The notes under the pieces are model-generated. The model did no database searches. It had not been told where the DNA came from and worked only from the letters and a program-made list of their open reading frames with translations. This document shows positions 34,608 to 48,100 of a stretch of DNA of 64,000 nt, piece by piece. The position numbers were made by a program, and so were the translations under genes. Numbering within the stretch: position 1 is the first letter of the stretch; each line of letters begins with the position of its first letter. Source of the DNA: Branchiostoma floridae (taxonomy: Eukaryota; Chordata; Leptocardii; Amphioxiformes; Branchiostomatidae); contig NC_049995.1 of the NCBI RefSeq assembly GCF_000003815.2, positions 13,731,551 through 13,795,550 on the forward strand, in the 5' to 3' direction.

Positions 34608-35560
34608 CTTAAGGAATTTAAGGAATTCTGTGACGGACCATTTAGTCTATTTCAGTAACATGTTCTACTGTTGATACTTTCAGCTTTTTTGAGCAGTGTC
34701 TCATTAAACATAAAGCTACTTGTTTTCTCAGATACTTTAAACGTTTAAGGACGCATCTTACAACGGTGTATTTGAGTATTTGTGGATTAGTTTATTAGAA
34801 TCAAACAGATACTTTTATTTTGTATATCAGGGGCATTTAAGGTTTAAAGGAGTCCCCTTAAAAGAGAAGAATTTATATGGATCTGTCAGATATCAATACT
34901 ATGAATATTCAGACCATATTCTTTGTCAGTATCAGGGTATATACCAACGATAAAGTTGGTGATGTTTTCATTTAGAGATTATGTCAGACTGATCTAATAT
35001 GTACCGTTTTAAGTCAATGTATCTGCATTTTGTATGCATTCCAACTTAACTGTTTAAAACACACAACAGAAAAGAATCGGACCCAGCTGACAGAAATTTA
35101 CAAATAACGCTATTATGTTGACGAAAAACATGCGTGTAACTCACACGTGCTTTCAAACGGTTTATTTATTTGACGACTCGTTCGAACGCTTTCGACGAAA
35201 GTATTTATTGTGATGCCACTTCGAGTAGGCACATCACTTTTTTTACAACAGAGGTCTTTTTGAGAGGTCCTACAAAAATGTTAAGGTTTTGATGAAAAAT
35301 TTGTCAACCTTACAGGTTGAATTGCTGAAAACTATATGTATCAAACTGTTAACAAATTAAGTTCTTGAATAAAGATGGAAGACAATAACAACTTAGCATT
35401 TGTTTCATGGTGTGGGATGTCTTATGTTGTTAACGTATAGGGTTACCTTAATTATATCATATCAAGCAATGCATGGGAAATAACGGGCAAACATCCTCTA
35501 GCCCTTATACAACTGCATATAAGGTATAAGGATATGGAACTTTCATTATAATGGTATTGT

Positions 35561-35757
35561 ATTACATTAATAAATGAATGAAAGACCTTTATTGTACATT
35601 CATGCCTCGACGGGCTAGGTACAGGTCACTGATAACAGACATAACAGACATATGCAGGGACAACAAGATACAATTTAACTAATTGAAGGTACTAAGCTAA
35701 CAGGATGGTCGACATCTTCTCGCTTCTTTGTACAGGTGTAGATATAGGAACAAATAA
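35561..35757 (-). mobile_element. LINE-like 3' end, minus strand
   Basis: Reverse-complemented, the sequence ends in caataaaggtctttcattcattt, a LINE-like 3' terminus. Bases 35641-35757 are almost identical to 59040-59156, which marks a dispersed repeat. Confidence 0.5.
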
Positions 35758-37549
35758 TTAATGTACCAACGTCACCTGGTATCGTTACTAGTCAACAGTC
35801 ACAAATCACAAGCACAATTAGATACTTAGTCGTACTGCACGAGTCATCGTCTAATTTTAGAAATCTTATTATGTGTAATGTCTGCAGTTTTAAGCACTAT
35901 CGCAAGGAGGCGTCAATAGTCAAGGGCAAGTGTGGCCACAAAAGGTAAAATTCAATAAAAACAAATTGAGACTAATTTTGACAGAACATCGGACTTTTAA
36001 TTCAATGCCTGATTCATATTCAACTATTCCATACACCGAACATGTTAAAACAAGAAATTCCGGTCGATCTAGAGTACAGAAAGTGGGAAATCTAAAATTG
36101 CCCTCTAGCGGAAATATTCATACTGCTTTCAAATGCATTACTTGCGCGTAAAATGGGGAGGACATGTTTCGAAGTGGAAAGTGCAAAGATCAAGCTTCAA
36201 ATGAGACGAAAATTCCAAAGTCATGATCTTGAAGGTAATACCGCGTGTACACTGCTTACGCATTGGGATCAAAGACTACCCTCTAAATTCTAATACTACT
36301 GAACTTCTGGGTCACCTGTGTGTGATAGAACTTCCTTAAAAGAAAATCTTAAGGACTTTGCTCAATGATATGTCGTTTTTACACTGTTTAAATGTTAAGT
36401 AATCACAAAGCACGAGCACTGTAACATCAATGCAATTCATTCCATTGGACTGCAAGATTGATTCGAGCAATAAAATCTGCATCCTATGTCTTGTCTTCAA
36501 AATTGGAAAGGAATCGATAAAAAGGCAGAAAAATGACGGGGTTTCTAACAGGTGCCAGCCAATTTGCCGGTAAGGATGTAATAATGCCTTATGTTAGCGG
36601 CACATCAAGATATAAAAATACGTCACTAAGGTTTTTTGTCCTTATCCGACCGTATGGGGCCCGTTTGGATCCGAGGCGTATATGCCATATCAACACCGTT
36701 AGCTGAGATTTGCCCATAGCTGTAGAAGTATAATTTGAAAGTTTGCGTGTGGTTCGGCATGGTACATAGGATTAATCCATCAAAGTTTGCCTTGCAAACT
36801 ACGCATTATCTAACACTTCCTACTAAATAACATGCATCTATTATATTTTCTAGTATAGCAGCAAGTTACATAATATAGGGTAAATGACCCGCCCTTATAC
36901 TTATAGGTGTATACTGTGCCATAGTTCTAGCCTCGACCAGGCCTTTCTGTCCTACGGGGATGCGGTGATCACAGAATTCAGCAAGAAAATCGGGAAGGTG
37001 GTCAGGGGAGTCAGTCCCCGCTAAGGTTCATACTTCCCTTCCAGCATTTATTCACGCTTTGTTGTATAACAATTCGCTCAAGCGGGTTTAATCTATATGC
37101 AAAACAACAACCCTCTGATGTTAGATGACAAAAGATTCCTTAACGTTATGACACCACATATGCCGTGCGCCGAGGGTTTGAATATCAAAAGGAAGCTCCC
37201 GTTGTAGACATTAGCTAGGCATGCAGTAGTCCAAGACCATAGTGATGAATTATTTGATGACCTATTTGGACGGAAAATTCTTACACGATACATTCAGCGA
37301 AATGCCCTCTTGCAGGCAGTGGCTTCTTTGAACAAATGCAAATTAACAACAATCGCAAGTCTTGTGTTTGACTTTGCTTTGCCCCTCAAGCGACTGATGG
37401 GGTGTGGGACATGTCCATAACGACATGCGCGAAGAGGTTTTTTTTTTTCTTTTTGCTGTACACTTTCTCATTTGTTTCCTCTGCCGACATCCCGTCGGAT
37501 CTTTTTAGCTACTACCTTTATGTTCTACGTCGGAGACAAAATATGAGGC

Positions 37550-38135
37550 CGTTCACCTAAGAAAACTACCTCCATTATCTCAAAAAGTACAGCTGTTAGG
37601 TATTGTGCTACTTCTTTCAACCGCTCAATAAACCACTATAATAAGCAGTGAACAGTGAAAGACGCCACTGATATCTCAGCTGCGAGCGGCCTCACGTACC
37701 ACCGGCCCCTGATCCCTTTGTTTGTTAGCATGTCCTTTTTGAGTGCGATAGCTTCAATCGTCTGGTATAGTTCGGTGAAAAATAAAAGTCTTACGAAGTT
37801 TTCTAGCTCTATCGGCTTGTAAAACAATTCAATGTGTATTTTGCTGTACACTTTCTCTTTTTCTGTGCAATCCACGTTTCGTTAGCTGCTCTACTGCCTT
37901 GATACTCTTTGTCGGGAAAGTTTTAAAAAAGTAAGGCCATTCACCCAAGAAAACTATCTCAAAAAGTACATATGTCAGGTATCATGCCACTCAATAAACA
38001 AGTACTACAAGCAGTGAACAGTGAAACACGGTGGTAATCCCCCAGCTGCGGACAGACTCACGTAGTACCGGCCCCTGATCCCCTTGCTTGTTAGCATGCC
38101 CTTGTTGAGTGCGATAGCTTCAATCATCTGTAATC
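37550..38135 (-). repeat. Roughly 390-bp duplication carrying a short conserved minus-strand frame
   Basis: Two copies on the minus strand encode IEAIALNKGMLTSKGIRGRY (about 38060-38130) and IEAIALKKDMLTNKGIRGRW (about 37695-37755). Each is followed by TAC GTGAG, which could be a splice donor. Many differences change the amino acid, so selection is not obvious. I do not recognise the sequence. Confidence 0.5.
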
Positions 38136-39987
38136 CAAGCCGCTCCTGTTCACGCACTTGGGTGGGCCATCTGCGTCAGACTACGGAAACGAGCCCTCCA
38201 GTTTAATAGGACAGCAGAAGTGGAACTGCATCGTCTGATTCCGCACCTGCGAATGTCTGACGCATTAGAGAAAAATATGGCAAAAAGGTGGATGATATAA
38301 GACGGCAACTGCGCATACGAAGTCTGATACATTGGCAGTAAGTTGTCTAAGGCCACACCGACTTAAATATATAGATGACATCCTCTGGAGACCCCCAAAC
38401 TAATGCGTGCCGGCGAAAAAAAAAAAAGACGGAACAAGGGCGCTGCGTACCACGGAAACGAGCCCTCCAGTTTAATAGGACAGCGAAGTGGAACTGCATC
38501 GTCTGATTCCGCACCTGGGAACGACTGACGCATTTAAAAAATACTGAAAAAATGGGATTATAAGAAGGCCGATGGTCTAAAGTGCGCATACGCAAATATG
38601 GTTAGTTGCCTAAGGCCACACCGACTTAATTTTATGGATGACATCCTCTGGAGGCCCAAAAACTAATGCGCGCGGGCGAACAAAAATCCAGCAAAACGGC
38701 TGGGGACTAAACATCCAGACCTTTCTTTCCATGGCTTGTTTTGTCTTGTGTTCACCTCCAGTAAGACTGTAAGGGAGACAATCGTCGCCTGTTCATTTCA
38801 TTCATGTTTATAATACCTTTCTTATCTTCGAAGAAAGAAGGGCACTGTGGCCCCATGCCCTGGAGAGCAGATCCTCTGGAAAGTATGAAATTCTAATTGC
38901 TGATTGACAAGGGATGCTGTTGTGTAACATGTGGCCACAGCTGTTTTTAAAGAACAGGCAATACGAGCGCGGAAGTTATCAATAAAATTAAGTCAGTGTG
39001 ACCCAGGTCGAAGAACTTTAAGACATTTCAAACACTTTAAAAACGCCACGATACCGACAAGAACTGAAAAAAGATTTAGGGCCCAAATTAGATCTAATGC
39101 ATACGCATTGTGAGCCATGAATATACGATTAATCTAACACTTATAATTACGATTAGCCAATGGCGTAAGACTGGGCCGACATTTTGGTCATCTCGTACAG
39201 GTCAGGTGGACCTACTACCTCTACTCTTATCGATACGTATGTCGGGTTCTTTAACAAGCTGGTTTACTCCTTAGGGACTTAATCATTGCTAAGTTGCTAA
39301 ATCTTTTTCGCTCAGGCTATAACACAGGCAACTTCTTTGGTCGTACGCAGAGGTGCAGCTCTCCCGAACTAAGCCATAGATTTATGACCCTTTTCAGTTT
39401 AATGGGTTTCAAATCTTTATGTCGAGTCTTGTATCTACTTACACTACATCAAGCACGTTATATACACACAAATGACACGTATCACAAGTAAGAGCCAGCT
39501 ATGAAAATATTGATATCATGTTAAAGACAAAAGCGTCGGATGTTTGCAAATAACAAAGGGTAACGTGCTCATCAGTCAAGCCGCCCTAGACCAAATAACC
39601 TGTTACGAGTGAACAAAGACAAAGGCATAAGTATCCTGTCCTGGTCCAATTCTATTTGTATTGTCTCCGTTTTTGTCAGCGGCCTTGCCCTTTGTAATAT
39701 CCAAAAGCTAGTTCAAGCAGCCCTGGCTGTGCGTACTAAACAACCAAACCAATGAATAAATAAAAAAAAAGAAGATCCGGAAAATCATGATATTTCAATA
39801 TGAATCAGTTGTTCTTATAGCTCCAACGCCCTGGATCACTACACTCGAGAAACATCAACAACGTTCTACTTAACATTATATGTTCATGTTCTATTGTATA
39901 TGTAATTATATGTTTGTTGTCACGATAACGGCCTGCTGCCTAGTGACACAGGATGTCATCCACAAATTAGGTCGGTGTGGCCTTACG

Positions 39988-40318
39988 CTAGGGGCACAAC
40001 CCGCCGTACGTGCAAATACGTATTCGCTGTCTACGTGCCAAAACGTGAGCAATCTTTTGGGATCCGCAAGTGGTAAGTACCGCTTCCGTACGAAGTCGTA
40101 GAGAATCCGACGGATTTTTGAGCACACAGACACGCCGTAGAACTTAACGTGCAGGCAAACTTTGTGTGTCATCAGGCTGTGGATTCACCCCCGTATGTGC
40201 CAGTACGGGCGACGCGCCTGCACTGTACAGCCTGAACGTTTTCAGAAATACGAAGCGGACGTGGCCTCCAAAAAAACACGTACGAACAAATTGCACATAC
40301 GGCGGGTTGTGCCCTTAG
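39988..40318. mobile_element. Inverted-repeat element CTAAGGGCACAACCC, copy 2
   Basis: Same family, internally in the opposite orientation to copies 1 and 3. It abuts copy 3 across a short tagct repeat (40316-40340). Confidence 0.8.
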
Positions 40319-40338
40319 CTTAGCTTAGCTTAGCTTAG

Positions 40339-40622
40339 CTAAGGGCACAACCCACCGTATGTGCAATTTGTCCGTACGTTTTCGGGAGGCCACGTCCGCT
40401 ACGTATTTCTGAAAACGTATGGGACGACTGGCAAGAGCAGGGAGGGAGTACGTCAACACGACAACATAAGGTTCTGCTTGCACGTCAAGTTCTACGGCGT
40501 GTCTACGTGCTCCAAAATCCGTCGTACGTATTCCCTACGAGTTCGTACGGAGGCGGTACTTACCACTTACGGATCCCAAAAGACTGCCCACGTTATTTGC
40601 ACGTACGGCGGGTTGTGCCCTT
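40339..40622. mobile_element. Inverted-repeat element CTAAGGGCACAACCC, copy 3
   Basis: Same orientation as copy 1 with a short internal deletion (no ctgtacagggcag block). It is arranged head to head with copy 2. Confidence 0.8.
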
Positions 40623-41881
40623 AATCCCCCGCTCCGAATGGGAAAATTCTTCGATCCTCAAGGTACAGCTGACCTGGGAGCCTAAAACACTTTGAGTCAC
40701 AGGACAATTACCCTTTTTGGAAGTCAAGATTAAAATCAACATGTCGAGAGTTGAAAAATGAAGCTACTTACACTTTGCCAAGTACGTTATACAAGCATGA
40801 ATTACACATTTTACAGGTAAAAACAAAAACAACCATAGAAAATATTTTTACCATATTAATAACAAAGCTTCGGATGTTTGCAAATATCAAGACCTAACTT
40901 GCTCTTCAAACAAGCCGCCCTAGACCAAATAAACAGTTATGAATGAATCAAAGACAAAGAATGATCTGCGAAAATTATAACAATTATATAAATCAGATGT
41001 TCTTATAGCCAACGCCTTGAATCACAACACTCGAGAAACATCAACAACATTTTGACTACTGGCGAAACAAGATAGATGGATAAAAAGTTTTCTTAACCCT
41101 GGATATCAACGACGTAATAAATACCATTTTATCAACGTATTTTTCGTACAAACCTTTAACCTAGATTCTATTCCTCTTTTCTTAGAAAAGGTATTGATGT
41201 CGTTATTGATATAGAGTAGACTAGAGTAGAAATACCTTAATTCCAGGTTATTAATAGTGTGGCGAAAATAGAAATACCACAATTCCAGGACCCTGACATG
41301 AATACATAAATGGTGGTGTAAATCGTTTCCGCAAATTAAGTTTATGTAATTCTACGTCGGACAGTTAGAATTTACCAAAAATAAGTTCCTGTTCCTTAAT
41401 GAACGAGATATTTACTGATGGCTATGTATGAATTCCATGCACCCTTGCCAAAACTTAATGCGTCATTGATCATAATACATAAAATATGAAATTTAAAAAT
41501 TTAACAACAGATCAAAAAAATATTTGACCCCAAAAACGCTAATTTACTGTTCAATCGAAGATTTGTGATCAGCTATCAATTCCTTCTATTTCATAAGAAC
41601 CGGCATATTAAATCTGATTTTGATATTAAAAAAAAATAATTTGGCGCTGAAGTTGCCATTAGAAAATACCAAAAATATTCAGTCCACAAGAAGCACCAGT
41701 CAAATCGTAGGATACCTCCTAAGCAAAATATCCACTCGGATCAATGATACTGACAAAAGTTGTCGACATCCTATTACAAACTTTCTATAGTCTCCAACAT
41801 GGATTGTTCTTACACAGATGAGCTTCCATGCAAACTTTCTACAGGTTAAGGATAAACTGTGTGGGTGTTGCAAATCGCATG

Positions 41882-41889
41882 TGCGTCAT
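41882..41889. promoter_or_regulatory. CRE/AP-1-like site upstream of CRH gene C
   Basis: TGCGTCAT lies about 120 bp before the TATA box. This is motif-level evidence only. Confidence 0.3.
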
Positions 41890-42006
41890 ATCCGATACGT
41901 TTGTGAATGCCGATTGCTTTATTCATTTGTATTGTGTTCGTAAACCAACGTGTTATATTACACATCAGCATTGGTGGCGGTCGCCGCATCTAATTACAGA
42001 CGGAGA

Positions 42007-42013
42007 TATAAAG
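42007..42013 (+). promoter_or_regulatory. TATA box of CRH gene C
   Basis: TATAAAG lies 114 bp upstream of the ATG and predicts a start near 42037 and a leader of about 90 bases without an intron. Confidence 0.6.
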
Positions 42014-42126
42014 TTAGCGTGGTTTAGCAAGCTGCTGAGAAGAGGCTTGACTTGACGCACGAACGGCAAGACTGAGAGTTAGACGACTTCATAAGACAGC
42101 CTACTGATAACTGGTCAAGAAAAAAC

Positions 42127-45100
42127 ATGTCGCCGAAGCTGATTCTGGTCATCTTCTGCCTGAGCTTCCTCGCCATGCTCCTGGGCAGTAGCGGGGCGGT
42201 CCTCCGAGGTGTCGGGGCCGGGTGTGAGGGGTGCGGAGAGGAGGAGGCGCTCGACAGTTTTCTCGGCTACGATCGGTACGATCGAGCGTACGGCGGAGAA
42301 GGGACGAGAAGAGGGAGCGAACTACTGAACATGCTGATGAAGAAAGCGATCGTTGGTGAGTTCGGCTTTTTAATACCCTGTCACATTATCCACCATCTTC
42401 GGGCTTATTAATATAATATTTAAGATCGACAAAGGATTTAGCGTATTTTTACCTGAAAACCTGTCACATATAAGCCATACTTTGTACCTTGTACAACTGT
42501 TGTGCAATAAAGTTATCATTATAAGCGAGGCTCGGGCGATCGCCGCAGAATCGTCGTCCGGTCGATTTTCGCCAAACGTAACAGGGGTATAAAATTCATA
42601 GGTAATTTCTGAGCAGATCCTACAGTAACATATACATATAAGATAGTATTAAAAGCTGGCAGAGGAGTGAAGCCGGCCTAGGATTGCGTTTACCTAATAT
42701 ATGGCAAATCTACACCTCTTGGCTGACTACACTCATTGGCCAGTTTAGTACTATTTTATATCATCGAATGATCTGTTGGAGGTTGATTTATAGGAACTGG
42801 TAATAGAGCCAGAAGCAGAGGGCCGCACTGGGCACAATCTTACACAAGTTTATTTGAGACTTGTAAAAACTGTCAGTGGAAGCACTGCCACTACAAGGTT
42901 TTGCAGTGCAGTCCGAAAGCAAGATGGTGGTTTAAACGATAGGGATAGCATCCTCAGAAAGTAGATGAAATGTCAGCTATACATTCATTGTCGACTCTAT
43001 TTTATTATTAGCGAACATTATCGAACATAATTAACCACTATCGTATAATGGTAGTAGAAATACCGTCAAACCGTCTACACCAGACATTCGGCACAACAGA
43101 AGGTATAGATGCATGTCAAGAAATCATAGATATGAAACGATTTTCAAAAATTGAGAAATACTACAAGATTTTCTTAACGGAAGAATATACGTCGCCCCAG
43201 TAAAAGCCAAGCATGTACTGTAAATGAGTTCGCGGGGATTTAATTTCGCGATAGCGGGAAAAGGGAGTTTTCGTGGTGGTTTTAACTTCGCGGTAGCACC
43301 ATGCACTGTAGTCTCTTAATGCCATAGAAAAATGTTCTCGGTGGTTTTAAGTTCGCGGAGAAGCAGTCACCGCGAAAACCGCGAACATTAAACCACCGCG
43401 AACATTTCTTCATTTACAGTATTATGCGACAGACCCCGGGCCATGGCCCTTTCCCAACGTAATGATCACACGGGTAAGTTTTTCTGGAAAGGGCACGTAT
43501 CAGCGACCTAGGAGTCAAAACCAAACGTCCTCATCTGTTGCTCTTCACCTAATGACCAGATGGGATACCCTGTTATTTAGGCTGGAGCAGGAAAGTCTGC
43601 CCACTTACCATCGAACCTTATCCTTACAGAAGAGGCCTACGACCTTCTTTAACATATATCCTTTCGTGTATAAAACCACTACCCGTCAATTTTACTAAAC
43701 GCCAACACTTCGTAATTTGAAACTGCACAAAGCCGGCTTTTGACGATGGTTCTTGACCGCTGCATAAATGTTTGCAAGCAAAGTAGTGCTTGCTATCGTT
43801 GCTATCGTGACCTGCCCAGCCTTTGAGTTTTATTACTGGTTTATTCAAAATAGTATGCTTTGCAGCAAAAACTGGCTGAAACTTTAAAACTATATATCCG
43901 TGAATAGGTTCTATCATCAGGTTGGTACGTCATTGAATAAAGAGACTCTTTTTACACAACCAATGCTTTATCATCACAGACTTTTCGGTGACCGTCCGTC
44001 ACCTTCTTCCAAATTTACGAAATAGCCAGAATTACCCTGAATCTGATTTAAGAAAGTTTTTCATTCTGTTTGCCGTATGCTGGGGAGAGGGGTCGTTGGA
44101 CCTCTCTGTAATACTTCTAGTGTTTTCTTTTTGAAGAGATGTAGCAGACATACGTGGTATTTGCATACACAGGCATTCTTAGGGAGGTATAAACCGTTTA
44201 CAATTATGCCTCTGTCGGCATTCTATCCACATAAAACATGACCGGTCTAGAAGTTTCTGAAGTAGCAAGCTATTTATTTAGCAAATAAATGGTTTGCAAA
44301 ATTCGTGTTTAAATCAAGAAGAATATTTTGACAAAGACATCGTTTGTTATGTTTCTAAACCTCCAAATGCTTTTATCTTATTTTCACCTTACTTAACGAG
44401 AAGAAAAGTATGAAACTTGTGGATTTCAAGCTTAAAGTTTACTTTAAGTGAAGATTCAGAGGGTCATAACGCTCTGTCAACACAAGCATACATGTTTAAG
44501 GGATGATTGTACAGCAAACCACCCGTGAGATCGGCAATTACTTTTGAATAATGACGAGTGATTGAAGTAAACCACAGACGACATGCGGAGGGCTCCCCTA
44601 ATACCTGGATATTTCACCGCCAATTTTGCCTTTTATTTGTCGGTCATGAAACAATAAATACCATTAAAGTAATGCTTGAAGATTTAACGAAGAAGAAAAT
44701 GATCCACCAAAAAACTATAAACACGTTTGTCCGCTTCCTGTCCATTTATCCTGGTAAATACATCTAGACGTCACGCTATGTCTGAAGATGTATAGTGTTT
44801 CAAAGTATCAGACCAGGCATTCGTGTTATACAAGCAACAGGAATAAAACTTGATTAACATGTCAAAAAAATCTCCATACCAATTGACATGTATAATCCTT
44901 CCAGGTTTAACAGCAATTAATGTGTGGCTTTACTCCTACGGGTGTCACACGTCACCAGTTGGAATTGTTCTTTGATCTGAGTTATGAAAATCCTGTTGAC
45001 CTAGTCTGACCTAATATTACTACTTGTCAGGTATTAAAGCATCTTTACCCGTATCTTTTCTGTCTCTAATACTTTCTAAGCTTGCAGACAAGGCCGAATC

Positions 45101-48100
45101 TTTACCTGACCCAGTTTCAACCACTTGTCATGTAAGTTCAGGCCAAGCCACTCAAAAGATTATGGTCATTTTCTACTGAACCTGCAGAGATTAAATATAT
45201 CAATAGAGATGTATAGTTATGTAAGAACTACTATAATCTAGCAAGATACAGGGTCTCAAAGATATTATTTTGGAATAGATTCCATTAAGTGCATCCCTGC
45301 CATGGAACAAGTGATAAAGTGTAAAGCCGATTTACATGACAACAAATAAAGAAAGAACTTGCTGTTTGACGTAGGACGCAATAAGCACCGATTTGTGTCA
45401 ATATTATTAATGATAATAACTTCATTGTAATTTCATGCCCAAAGGCTAATTGCAAAGAAACTAAAGCAGTGGTATACAGTATTGTATACTTAACAAAGAA
45501 GGAATATGTGATTTATAGACAAATCAAAAGTGAAATATAATCTATTCTAAATCCATCTCTACTTAAGCCTCTACTTGCTCTACTAAATTTGTGTCAATAG
45601 TCAAAAGCCGGCTAATTGCAAACAAAGTAAAGCAGTGTTGTCCTTAAATGTATACCTAACAAAGAAGGGAAATTTATAGACATTTTATTTTTTAGATTTG
45701 TGTCAATAGTCAAAAAAACGGAAAGGGATAGGCTCATTCTTTCAACACTATGTCTGAAGAACAGTAGATGATCATAAAGTTTTTTTCATTCACTTCGTTT
45801 TTCCTTCGTTTGTTTACTATTTTTTTTTGCGCACCACCACCTGCCACACTAGCTGCACCTTGTTTCCCAGGACGCGATGTGCCGTGAGACACTTTGTCAT
45901 GTACTGTGTAGAAGGAGAAGTATAGGTAGAAATAAAACGATAGCTTTTAGCAGTCAAGTAGCCGAGGAAGAAAATATAAGTTCGACTTCTTCACTCCGAC
46001 CGGATGAAAAAAAATTGCGATTGGGGAGGAAAAGAGGTGGGAGGAGAGGAAAGGCCTCGACCTTCCAACACCTTTCCTGAAGAACAGTGGATACACTAAA
46101 TTCAACTATTGTATATTTCGCTTTCATAACAAACCCTCATCTGTGCTTCGTGGCTGAATAGAAAAGAAAAAAAAAACATACTATTGACTTTACTTCCAAA
46201 TAACATCGTCTTGACATCATGTGGTAAGAGTTTCTTAGCCCATGGCTACTTCCCCTCAGCCAATGAGGAGCCCCCATTTTCTGTTGATATATCCCATAGT
46301 ATGGTGCTACGAAAAAAACTGTGCTGCTATTTCATGCAAATGAGGAAAAAACTGTGGTGATATCAAGAAAACTGTGGTGATATCAGCCTGAAAAGTGTGG
46401 GTGCTATACGCATGTGACCTGTTCTGACCAACCCTAGCTTACCTTTGAGCCCATCTTCTGGGACTAGAATTGTGTCATGTGATAACTGACCAATCCCACT
46501 CTTCACTTCTAATTGCCCAGAGGAATATCACCAGACTTTCTGTCTCTCCGGGTACCTTGACCGGGAAGGTCTTGACCGTGTGTTGTTACATCCTGACACT
46601 GTCTGTCACAGCTTTTCAAGCAATAACAAGAAAGATTGTGGACTTTTAGGACAAAATAAAGTAACATTTTGTAAAGCTGATGAACTAGAAAAGCTTCGGG
46701 GAGGTATGCCATGGGCTAAGTTAGTTACCCCATGGCCTTGGGCTCGTTTTCTGTGTATATCACCAGGCCCTCCACCTAGAAGGTGTCTCGGGGAGACTAG
46801 AAACCCCTCGATGGGCGGGCCTGGTGATATATACAGAAACCTCGCCCCGCCCATGGGGTAACTATTACATGTTCAGATAATCTTTACATCCTGTTGACAA
46901 CATACAGTGTTTATAGGAAGCTCGTGTTCTCCACCTACGTGCATTTTCTAAATATGTACAGGAAGATCTATCGTTAACAACTATGAATATCCGTCTAGAA
47001 TGTCATGTTTGAGACATTCACGGATGGAAGCGATGAAGATTAATGAAGAACGGAAACAGAGTCGTGCTTTAGGAAGCTTGTGTACGTCTGTTGGGTGGAT
47101 CAAAACGTCGCTTGGAGGTGGTTATTTTTACATTATCACCTGAGATACAGGAAGAGAAGGTCTCTCCGTACAGGGCACAGTGCCAAGGTCTGTCGGCAAG
47201 TGTGGCTCCACTTCCCGCTTACACATATGAAGAGGGGAAAGACGAGTTTTAATTGGGTCCGCTTGAGATAAACCAGATGGGTGCGCGTGGGCACGGTTGC
47301 AAAAACGCCGCACCTTAGAACTATAACACTCCTATTGTGCTGAACTGTAATTATATTATAGTAGGGTGCAATAGATGCGTGATTCAGAAATGAGACAGTG
47401 TAACTCATTGGTCTTCAAGTCCCTAGAACTGCGAACACCTAGGGCATTGTAAATTGTCGATGTTGACTATAAAAACACGGCACCTTAGAACTAAAACACC
47501 CGCATTGTGCTGAACTGTAATAGTAGAGTGCAACAGATGCGTGATTTGGAAATGAGACATTACACTCATTGGTCTTAGCCCCCCAAGTAGGGTTGTGGCC
47601 AGAGGCGAGCGCCGAATGCGGTTGCCAAACTAGGGATGTCTGGGGGCATGATCCCCGGGAAAATTTGAAAATCCAAAAAACTCTCTAAAACGCAAGTTTA
47701 TGTATTTTCATAGGCAAAACTTCATTTCACTTCAACTTCAACTTCAAAGCCAAGACACCTAAGATATTGTGAATGGACGACGTTGACCATACATCATCCA
47801 GCCTTAGCTTTTGTTTAAAGATAACGGAAAATATGAATGGTAGTAGCTATAGCTGAGATATGAGTTTGAATGACGTCATAGATCGCATCTATACCATTGC
47901 ACATAAACATCATGTCACGTCGATGATATTGTCTCTTATTTTTCCTGTTAACATGTTTATGTATAGGCATGATATGGTCTTAACGTTTGCACTGTGATAA
48001 GGTATATTTATAGATACTTTCCGCATGTTGCTAAGACACATACTCGCTCCCGACTTGTTGATTGCTGATCAATTGTTCGATCAATGAATTGATTGGTCAA

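Larger units (their letters stand above)
34614..41880. other. Intergenic region between CRH genes B and C
   Basis: No confident gene. It contains the repeats listed separately, a two-copy minus-strand ORF block (37550-38135), a two-copy block at 38165-38660 (gaaacgagccctccagttta and taaggccacaccgacttaa), and two related blocks near 39530-39600 and 40860-40930 (cggatgtttgcaaat, caagccgccctagaccaaat). The rest is AT-rich. Confidence 0.6.

Noticed and set aside
46580-46861. Overlapping sense and antisense frames of 82-93 codons
   Set aside because: They arise from the symmetry of the palindromic element at 46712-46864.
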